In this document: positions 24,453-31,393 of the stretch, piece after piece
Numbering within the stretch: position 1 is the first letter of the stretch
Layout: the number at the start of each line of letters is the position of its first letter
Source: Synergistes jonesii
GTDB taxonomy: Bacteria > Synergistota > Synergistia > Synergistales > Synergistaceae
Assembly (NCBI RefSeq): GCF_000712295.1
Contig: NZ_JMKI01000002.1
Span: forward strand, 123,961-187,960
DNA length: 64,000 bases
Direction: 5' to 3'
Made by a program: the position numbers and the translations under genes
Notes under the pieces: model-generated
Database searches by the model: none
What the model was told of the DNA's origin: nothing
The model's input: the letters and a program-made list of their open reading frames with translations, nothing else

Positions 24453-25964
24453 TTACCGCTTTACGCTCTCTACGAGCGCAGCGCTTTTGACAAATTCGTA
24501 GGCCTTTTTGACGTCGGGCGCGAGGGGTCTGTCATTCGTGTAGAGGGGCAGCGCCCTGCGGAAGGCATCGTAAGCCGCGGCGGTGCCTCTGCCGAGAGTG
24601 AAGCCGCCCTGACGCTTGCGCAGCTCTATCGCCTGGCACGCGTGGATGAGCTCGATGCCGTAGATGTACTGAAGGTCCTGCACGATCTGGCGCAGATGCT
24701 GCACGACGAGCGGCGTGTTGTTCGCGTGATCCTCTATCGAGCCGGAGAGAGAGAGGTAGTCGACCGAACAGGGATTCGAAAGGTGGCGGATCTCCGTGTC
24801 GAGCGACGCGAAGCACTTTTGTATCGTACCGAAGCAGTGCGACTCCCCGCCGTCGTGGCTGAGAAAGCGCGAAAGGTGCGTCAGCTCTGGGTTGGCGAGC
24901 CGCAGCATCCTGTAGCAGGACATGCGCGAGACGTGGCTCAGCACGATCGCAAGCATCTCCATAGCCGTCGCCAGCGTCGTCGTTTCAAAGTTCGAATTCG
25001 AGATTATCCTTTTTTCCTTCAACAGCAGGCAGGGGTTGTCGTCGGTGCTGTTCATCTGGATGAAAAGATATTTCTCAGCGTATTCGAGCGCGTCGCGCAG
25101 CGAGCCGTTGACGTAGGCCGCGCCCCTGAAGCAGAGCGGGTCCTGCACCGGCTTGCCGGGGTAGGCCTCGTATATGTCGCTGCCTTCGAGGTATCCGCGC
25201 ATATTTTCGGCGCACTTCGCTTGCCCCGCCAGCCCGCGCGCCGCCATGACCTCCGCTTCGAGCGGCGAGGTGTTGCCGTTCAGCCCTTCGAGCGACAGCG
25301 AAGAGATTATATCTCCCATATCGGCGAGCTCGGCGAGCTCCTTGAAGACGAGCGCGGCCTCCCCCGCGGAAAAAGAGCTCGAACTGACGACTGCGAGGCC
25401 GTCCTTGGGGCCGAGCACTACGGGCTCCAGCCCGGCAAGCTTGTGCGCTTCGGCCGAGCTCATCCTGCGCCCCTTATAGTTGACTTCGCCTTCGCCTATC
25501 ATCGCAAGCCCGATATGGGCGAGCTGCGTCAAATCCGCTTCGCCGACCGAGCCCTTCTCCGGGACGACCGGATGCACGCCGGCGTTCAGCAGCTCCGCGT
25601 AGCGGCGCGCGACTGCGGGCTGCACTCCGGTGTAGCCGAGCAGCAGGCAGTTCAGCCTCACCGCCATCACGGCGCGCACCTCGGCCTCGGAGGCCTCCGC
25701 CCCGACACCGAACGTATGGCAGTATATCAGCTTGCGGTTGAACTCCTCAAAAAATTCTTTCGCGATTTTATGATCTTTGTTCCAGCCGACTCCGGTGTTG
25801 AAGCCGTAGACCGGGACGTCGGCGTCTACCAGCTCGTAGACAAGTTTTCTTGAGGCCTCGAGCGTAGCGTCCGCTTCGGGGCTGATCTCGACCTCCGCGC
25901 CTTTGACGGCTATATCCCATACCTTATCGACAGTCAAGTCATTTCCAGTCAATATGACCTTCAT
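24453..25964 (-). CDS. HutH-family lyase lacking the MIO motif (candidate betaine-type C-N lyase, e.g. ergothionase-like)
   Basis: A 503-residue protein of the histidine/phenylalanine ammonia-lyase fold: the Tyr 53 loop (VYGFNTGVG) and the GSVG...DL..LAH helix are present. The Ala-Ser-Gly that cyclises to the MIO cofactor (142-144 in HutH) reads Glu-Ala-Asp with one residue missing, NGT reads SSS (195-197), and the active-site Tyr of QD.YS.R is Leu (274-280). It cannot use the ordinary MIO mechanism. Ergothionase, which expels trimethylamine from ergothioneine, is a known MIO-free member. Its ATG overlaps the BCCT stop by four bases, tying it to a betaine importer. The substrate is inferred. 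Confidence 0.85.
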   Translation of the reverse strand: MKVILTGNDLTVDKVWDIAVKGAEVEISPEADATLEASRKLVYELVDADVPVYGFNTGVGWNKDHKIAKEFFEEFNRKLIYCHTFGVGAEASEAEVRAVMAVRLNCLLLGYTGVQPAVARRYAELLNAGVHPVVPEKGSVGEADLTQLAHIGLAMIGEGEVNYKGRRMSSAEAHKLAGLEPVVLGPKDGLAVVSSSSFSAGEAALVFKELAELADMGDIISSLSLEGLNGNTSPLEAEVMAARGLAGQAKCAENMRGYLEGSDIYEAYPGKPVQDPLCFRGAAYVNGSLRDALEYAEKYLFIQMNSTDDNPCLLLKEKRIISNSNFETTTLATAMEMLAIVLSHVSRMSCYRMLRLANPELTHLSRFLSHDGGESHCFGTIQKCFASLDTEIRHLSNPCSVDYLSLSGSIEDHANNTPLVVQHLRQIVQDLQYIYGIELIHACQAIELRKRQGGFTLGRGTAAAYDAFRRALPLYTNDRPLAPDVKKAYEFVKSAALVESVKR

Positions 25965-27553
25965 TTCTGCACATCCTCCGCCGGTTCCTCCTGAAACTTA
26001 TCCATAAAGAACACTTTGACGAACGCAACGGCCTGCACCGCGAAGATGAAGAGCACGACGAAGCCCGCCGCGGCGGCTAAGGCCTTGACGCCGTCTACTC
26101 CCTGCGCTCCGCCGCCGAAGGCCGCCATTATTATCGCGACTATGCCTACGGAGATTCCCCAGACGGCTTTCATCTTCGCCGGCGGCTCAGTGCCGATCGG
26201 GACGTCGCGCACGCACATCGAGCCGATGTTGGTCAGAGTGGCGTCAGCGCATGTGATGAAGGATGCCAGGATAACGAGGATGTTGACGGGGAGCACCACG
26301 TAGCCGAGGCCGAACGGAAGGTGCTTGAGGAATTCCCAGAGCGCCATGACCGCTCCGCCGCTGTTGATCGCGCCGACGAGATCGGCCGTGCCGGCGGCCT
26401 GCATATGCATCGCGCTCGCGCCCCAGATAGCGAACCAAAGGATTCCGAATACCGACGGAAGTATCCAGTTGACGATCATATATTCGCGCACCGTCCTGCC
26501 GTAGGAGAGAAGGGCGAGGAATATCCCGGTGACGGGCGCGTAGCCGACCCAGAAGGCCCAGTCGAAGAGTGTCCACGAACGGGTCAGCGCCGCCCCTCCG
26601 ATGTCGATCGGGTCGAGCCCCCAGAGCCAGAAGTTGTGCATCCAAGTCGCGAGCCCGGCGGTGCCGATTCTGAGTATGTAAAGGGTAGGGCCGCATATCA
26701 GCAGCAGTACCATCAGCCCGTAATAGAACCAGGCGTTGAGGCTGCCTACGATTTTAAGCCCCTTGTCGAGCCCGACGTAGGTCGAGAAGGTGAAGGCGAA
26801 GATGATCGCGACTCCGATGCCGATGAAAAGCGGCAGGCTTTCGGCGATTCCGTAGCCGCTCTTGAGCCCCGTAACCGTCAGCGTGATGCACATCGTAAGC
26901 CCCGTGGCGAGCCCTATCGTGAGCGCGAGCATCGAAAGTGTGTCGATGACGGCGGAGGCTGCTTTGCTCGTGATCCTTTCGCCGAAGAGGGGCTTGAGCG
27001 TCGCGGTGACGGTGAGCGCCCCTCTCTTGTGATAGTAGATGTAGGCGACGAGCAGGCCGCACATCGCGTATATCGCGTAGGGGACGAAGGTCCAGTTGTA
27101 ATAGGTGCGGGCCATCGCGAAGATGGCGGCGTTCGTAGTTCCCGGCGTGATGCCGAGCGTGTCGAGCTCTCCCCAGACGTTGCCGAAGTAGATGACCGGC
27201 TCGTTGACGCCCCAGGTGACGATTCCCGTCGCGATGCCGCCGGTCAGCGCCATCGCGAACCACGTCCAGAAACTGTACTTGGGCTTGGCGTCCTTTCCGC
27301 CTATCCTCATACCGCCGATCTTTGAAAAACAGGTTACCACCGCGACGAGCACGAAGCTCGCCATGATGGATATCTGATAAAGCCACCCGAAGCTGTCGAG
27401 CGACCAGAAGAAAAATGCGTTACTCGCCTTCGTCAGCATATCCTTGTTCACGATGCCGACGATCGCGGCAACGGCCACCACGATATAGGCTGGAATGAAG
27501 ACTTCCCAGCGTATATCCCTTTTCGGTTTCGACGCGTTGTCTTTGGTATCCAT
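25961..27553 (-). CDS. BCCT-family transporter (second copy)
   Basis: A 530-residue inner-membrane carrier with about 12 hydrophobic segments and the BCCT signature region (GVNEPVIYFGNVWGELD, about residues 125-140). It should import a trimethylammonium or related zwitterion. AAAGGAGG precedes ATG 27553. It is translationally coupled (ATGA) to the MIO-less lyase and follows hydroxylase set 1 by 37 bases, so all appear to be one transcript. Its base composition is GC-rich, unlike the first BCCT gene. Confidence 0.9.
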   Translation of the reverse strand: MDTKDNASKPKRDIRWEVFIPAYIVVAVAAIVGIVNKDMLTKASNAFFFWSLDSFGWLYQISIMASFVLVAVVTCFSKIGGMRIGGKDAKPKYSFWTWFAMALTGGIATGIVTWGVNEPVIYFGNVWGELDTLGITPGTTNAAIFAMARTYYNWTFVPYAIYAMCGLLVAYIYYHKRGALTVTATLKPLFGERITSKAASAVIDTLSMLALTIGLATGLTMCITLTVTGLKSGYGIAESLPLFIGIGVAIIFAFTFSTYVGLDKGLKIVGSLNAWFYYGLMVLLLICGPTLYILRIGTAGLATWMHNFWLWGLDPIDIGGAALTRSWTLFDWAFWVGYAPVTGIFLALLSYGRTVREYMIVNWILPSVFGILWFAIWGASAMHMQAAGTADLVGAINSGGAVMALWEFLKHLPFGLGYVVLPVNILVILASFITCADATLTNIGSMCVRDVPIGTEPPAKMKAVWGISVGIVAIIMAAFGGGAQGVDGVKALAAAAGFVVLFIFAVQAVAFVKVFFMDKFQEEPAEDVQK

Positions 27554-27590
27554 GAAAACTTCCTCCTTTGTGTGATAAGGGCTGTCCCTT

Positions 27591-29828
27591 TTACTGCCTT
27601 TTCGCCGCCGCCGCTATCTTCGCCGGCGTGAGTGGGAGCTCGGTTAGCGACGTCCCGAGCGCACGGTTTACCGCGTTGACGACCGCCGCCGCTACCGGGA
27701 CCGTGCATATCTCGCCGATGCTTTTCGCGCCGTAGGGGCCTCCCGGTTCTTCGTCTTCTATCAGCATCACCTCCACTTCGGGCATGTCAGGCGCGTTTAC
27801 CATGTGATATTTATCAAAGTTATTCGCTTTAGGCATGCCGTCGACGCCATAGTCGAGCTCCTCGCAGAGCGCCATGCCTATGCCCATTTGCACTCCTCCG
27901 TATATCTGCCCTTCGACGAAATTGCGGTTTATGCTCTGGCCGACGTCGTGCACCGCAAGATAGCGCCCGACCTTTACGAGCCCCGTCAGCTTGTCCGCCG
28001 TGATCTGCGCGAAGTGGACGCCGAAGGAGGCAGGGTTGTTCTCGGGCGCGTGCTCGTAGCTTGCCTCTATCGAGCAGCGCGTCTTACTCATGATCTCGCG
28101 CACCGCCTCGCCGAGTTCTATCTTTTTATCCCCGGCGATGAGGCGGCCGCCGCGAAGCTCGGCAGGGACGTCGTACAGCTCCGAGGCCTTAGCGCAGAGC
28201 AGCTTGACCGCCTCTTCCGAGACGAGGCGCGCGCATTCGCCGCAGACGTATATCACGCGGCTCGCCTGGCAGCCGACGTCGTAAGAGCTGAAAGTCGTAT
28301 CCCCCTCGGTGACAGTGACGCGCGAAACGTCTATCCCCGTGACCTCGGCTACGATCTGGGCCAGCGCGGTAATGCTCCCGCTGCCGAGCTCGTGGATGGC
28401 GGTGCGCAGTATCGCGGAGCCGTCTTCGAGTATGCGCAGCGACATACGCGTCACGTCGTGATATGCCGTCTTGTAGTAGCCGTTGCCGTGCGTGCAACAG
28501 GCAAAGCCGGCGGCGGTGACGAAGCGTCCGTCCGCGCTCATTACCGGTTCGCGGCGTTCGCACCAGCCGAAGCGCTCCGCCCCCTCCCGGAGGCACTCGA
28601 TCACGCGCGCGCGGCCGATATCCGACGCGCCGCCCAGGTCTTTGTCTCCGTCGTGGACGAGATTGTCGAGGCGGAAGCGCAGGGGGTCGAGGCCGAGCCT
28701 GCGGCACATGAGGTCCGTGTGTATCTCCGTTATCGTGTGTATCTGCGGCGAACCGTAGCCGCGGCACGCTCCGGCCGGAGTCGTGGAGGTGCGCACCACG
28801 CGCCCCTCGTAGCTCAACGCCGGCACCCTGTAGAGGCGCGAAGCCTTCTTGCCCATCACCATCATGACTTTTTTCGTCCCCGTAAGATAGGCGCCGGCGT
28901 CCATGAGTATTTCGAATTTGCGGCCGATGATGCGCCCGCCGGAGTCGAGCGCCGTAGTGACGCGGCCGCGCGCCGCGGCGCGCGTGCGCGTCGAGGTGAT
29001 TGTCTCGCAGCGGTCCGTCGTGATGAAGACGGGGCGGCGCAGCTTCCACGATGCCCACGCGCAGAGCGGTTCGAAAACGCATTCCTGTTTACCGCCGAAA
29101 GTGCCGCCCATATTCGCCTTGACGACGCGAATCTTCGAAAGAGGCAGAGGAAGCAGCTGGGCGACTGCGTGCTGCACGCCGAAGATTATCTGACATGGCG
29201 TGTGCAGCTCGATGACCTTCTCGGGCCTCGGTATCGCAAGCACGCAGTGAGGCTCCAGCGCCGCGTGGTGTATCTTCTGCGTGTATACCACGTCGCTTTC
29301 GATATGCGCCGCCGCGGCGAAGGCCGCCTCTACGTCGCCGTATCCGAGCTTCCCCGGGAAAGATCTTTCTCCGTCCTCGTGAAGGAAATGCGCCATCTCC
29401 TCCGCCTTTTCTATATCCGTCACTGCCGGCAGCGGTTCATATTCGACCTTTATCTTCCGCAGCGCGCCGCGCGCCGTCGCTTCGTCGTCCGCAAGGACGA
29501 GGGCGATGCGGTCGCCGACATGGCGCGCGTGCCCGGTTAGGACGCTTTCGTCGCGAAAGTCGTTCTGCCCGGGGAACCATTCTCCGCTGTTATATTTGTT
29601 CTCCGGCGCGTCGCGGAAGGTCAGGACGACGACGCCGTCGATTTTCTCCGCCTCGGAGGCGTCGATATTTTTCACGATCGCGTTCGGCTGGGAGCTGAGC
29701 AGCGGCACGCCGACCAGCGTGTCCTGGGGGAGAGAATCGGCCAAGTAATCGTACGCGCCGCGCACCTTGTCCGCCGCATCTTCGCGTATCACACGCCTGC
29801 CGATGTATTTGTAATCCTCTTTATTCAT
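27591..29828 (-). CDS. Molybdenum hydroxylase set 1, molybdopterin-binding large subunit
   Basis: A 745-residue xanthine dehydrogenase/aldehyde oxidoreductase-type large subunit: hammerhead start (RREDAADKVRGAYDYLAD region), GGTFGGKQE, GACRGYGSPQ and the catalytic Glu in GAKSIGEICTVP. It overlaps the FAD gene by eight bases, and a BCCT gene follows. A long antisense frame (27804-29540) is only a shadow. It probably hydroxylates or desulfurises a heterocycle at the molybdenum site; the substrate is unknown. Confidence 0.88.
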   Translation of the reverse strand: MNKEDYKYIGRRVIREDAADKVRGAYDYLADSLPQDTLVGVPLLSSQPNAIVKNIDASEAEKIDGVVVLTFRDAPENKYNSGEWFPGQNDFRDESVLTGHARHVGDRIALVLADDEATARGALRKIKVEYEPLPAVTDIEKAEEMAHFLHEDGERSFPGKLGYGDVEAAFAAAAHIESDVVYTQKIHHAALEPHCVLAIPRPEKVIELHTPCQIIFGVQHAVAQLLPLPLSKIRVVKANMGGTFGGKQECVFEPLCAWASWKLRRPVFITTDRCETITSTRTRAAARGRVTTALDSGGRIIGRKFEILMDAGAYLTGTKKVMMVMGKKASRLYRVPALSYEGRVVRTSTTPAGACRGYGSPQIHTITEIHTDLMCRRLGLDPLRFRLDNLVHDGDKDLGGASDIGRARVIECLREGAERFGWCERREPVMSADGRFVTAAGFACCTHGNGYYKTAYHDVTRMSLRILEDGSAILRTAIHELGSGSITALAQIVAEVTGIDVSRVTVTEGDTTFSSYDVGCQASRVIYVCGECARLVSEEAVKLLCAKASELYDVPAELRGGRLIAGDKKIELGEAVREIMSKTRCSIEASYEHAPENNPASFGVHFAQITADKLTGLVKVGRYLAVHDVGQSINRNFVEGQIYGGVQMGIGMALCEELDYGVDGMPKANNFDKYHMVNAPDMPEVEVMLIEDEEPGGPYGAKSIGEICTVPVAAAVVNAVNRALGTSLTELPLTPAKIAAAAKRQ

Positions 29829-30657
29829 CGGCCGCCCTCCTCTCAGCGAGCTTCGCGCATAGGTCCTGCGCGAGCGCGCGCAGCACCGACTGCTTGTAGG
29901 GAAGCGTCGGACGCCCCGGTATCGCTTCGACCGCTAAAGCGCAGAGCGCCTCTGGGAGGCTCTTTTCCAAGCCCGGCGCGCCCATCGCGGCTTCGGCCGC
30001 GGCGCAGCGCCTGGCGGCGACGCCGAGCGTCCCGACGAAGAGCCTGCCCTCTTTATAGAGGCCCCCTTGCGGGCGCACCGCGGCCGCGACGTTTATCCTC
30101 GATATGCTGACCTGGCTTCTGCTGCCGACCTTCAAAAAAGCGGAAATCCTTTCGGTGTCCGCCGGGATGATAAATTCTTTGATGAGCTCTCCTTCGGCCA
30201 GGTTGTTCTTGTTGCGCCCGACGATCTCCTCAACGGGTACACGCCTCTTTCCTTCGGCCGACGCCGCGACCGCTTCGGCGCCGAGCGCCGCCAGCGCCGG
30301 CGGTGTGTCGGCGGCGGGCGAAGAGTTCGCTACGTTGCCGCCCACCGTGGCGCGGTTCCTTATCTGCTCGGAGCCCATGACGTAGGCCGCGTCGGCGAGA
30401 GCCGACGCGTATTTCCTCACAAGGGCGCTTCTGTGCAGCGACGTCATAGTCTCAAGGGCGCCTATCCGCAGATATCCTCCGTCAAGCGATATGCCCCTCA
30501 TCTCATCTATCAGCGAGAGGTCGGCCACAACAGCGTCGTCGGAAAGCCTGCCGCGATTTCTTATGATCCAGTCGGTGCCCCCCGCGACGAAGGTCACGCC
30601 GGCGCGCCGGAGCGAAAATAGCTCGCTCAGCGAGCGAGGGCGTTCAAGCGCCGTCAT
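29821..30657 (-). CDS. Molybdenum hydroxylase set 1, FAD-binding subunit
   Basis: A 278-residue FAD subunit with the family motifs FVAGGTDW and RNRATVGGNVANSSPAAD. It has no cysteine-rich insertion, so it is the ordinary type, in contrast with set 2. It overlaps both neighbours (4 and 8 bases), giving an S-M-L operon order, different from the S-L-M of set 2, so the two sets are not a simple tandem duplication. Confidence 0.9.
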   Translation of the reverse strand: MTALERPRSLSELFSLRRAGVTFVAGGTDWIIRNRGRLSDDAVVADLSLIDEMRGISLDGGYLRIGALETMTSLHRSALVRKYASALADAAYVMGSEQIRNRATVGGNVANSSPAADTPPALAALGAEAVAASAEGKRRVPVEEIVGRNKNNLAEGELIKEFIIPADTERISAFLKVGSRSQVSISRINVAAAVRPQGGLYKEGRLFVGTLGVAARRCAAAEAAMGAPGLEKSLPEALCALAVEAIPGRPTLPYKQSVLRALAQDLCAKLAERRAADE

Positions 30658-31124
30658 TCTTTATCTCCGAGCCGCTTAGCGGCGGCCTCCACGGCGTTCA
30701 CGATCGGCAGGTAGCCGGTGCAGCGACAGATGTTGCCCGCGATCGCGCGTTTTATCTCGCCGCGCGTCGGGTGCGGATTCTTCAGCAGCAGCGCTTTGGC
30801 CGACATGATCATGCCCGGCGTGCAGAAGCCGCACTGCGTCGCATCGCAGTCGATAAAGGCCTGCTGTATCGCGTCGAGCTCTCCGTCCGCCTCAAGCCCC
30901 TCGATCGTCGTCACCTCGCGCCCGCACGCCTGCACGGCCGGCACCACGCATGAGCACACCGCGTCGCCGTCGAGCAGCACAGTGCACGCTCCGCATTCGC
31001 CGGCGCCGCAGCCCTCCTTCACGCCGGTGAGCCTGAAATCGTTCCGCAGCATGTCTATCAGCCGCGTATCGGCGCCGACGTCAGCCATCCTTCTTTTTCC
31101 GTTGACTTTCAATGAGATACGCAT
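30654..31124 (-). CDS. Molybdenum hydroxylase set 1, [2Fe-2S] small subunit
   Basis: A 156-residue protein with both [2Fe-2S] domains: CGAGECGACTVLLDG near residues 40-55 and QCGFCTPGM/NICRCTGY in the C-terminal half. It is the first gene of the minus-strand catabolic run and faces a SARP-type regulator across 269 bases. Confidence 0.9.
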   Translation of the reverse strand: MRISLKVNGKRRMADVGADTRLIDMLRNDFRLTGVKEGCGAGECGACTVLLDGDAVCSCVVPAVQACGREVTTIEGLEADGELDAIQQAFIDCDATQCGFCTPGMIMSAKALLLKNPHPTRGEIKRAIAGNICRCTGYLPIVNAVEAAAKRLGDKE

Positions 31125-31331
31125 CTTTATCCTCCAACAGCCGACACAGCAGAAGTTCTCCCAGCCCGCGCGCGGCCCCTCTACATCGCCTCCGGCGCCG
31201 AGCGTTCGAAAGTTTTTTCGTAAAGCCGGTAGGCCCTATCCTTCTACGACCCGCCGTCAATATTTTACGACGACGCCGTCAATCGAACGTCAAAAAAATT
31301 CCCCGCAAAAACGCCGAGCGCCACCGCCGTT

Positions 31332-31360
31332 TTTACGCTTCGGCTTTATGCTGATATAAT
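31332..31360 (+). promoter_or_regulatory. Promoter of the SARP-type regulator
   Basis: TTTACG (31332-31337) and a perfect TATAAT (31355-31360), spaced 17 bases, lie 34 bases before ATG 31394. The rest of 31125-31331 holds no gene; the promoter of the hydroxylase run on the minus strand must lie there but is not obvious by eye. Confidence 0.6.
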
Positions 31361-31393
31361 CTATTCAGGACGTCGACGGAAGAGGGCAACCGC

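Noticed and set aside
24642..25853. 403-residue plus-strand open frame opposite the HutH-like gene
   Set aside because: No ribosome binding site and no family features; the minus-strand protein is clearly real.
27804..29540. 578-residue open frame on the plus strand
   Set aside because: It is antisense to the molybdenum hydroxylase large subunit, Arg/Ala/Val-rich without domains; a shadow caused by high GC at third positions.
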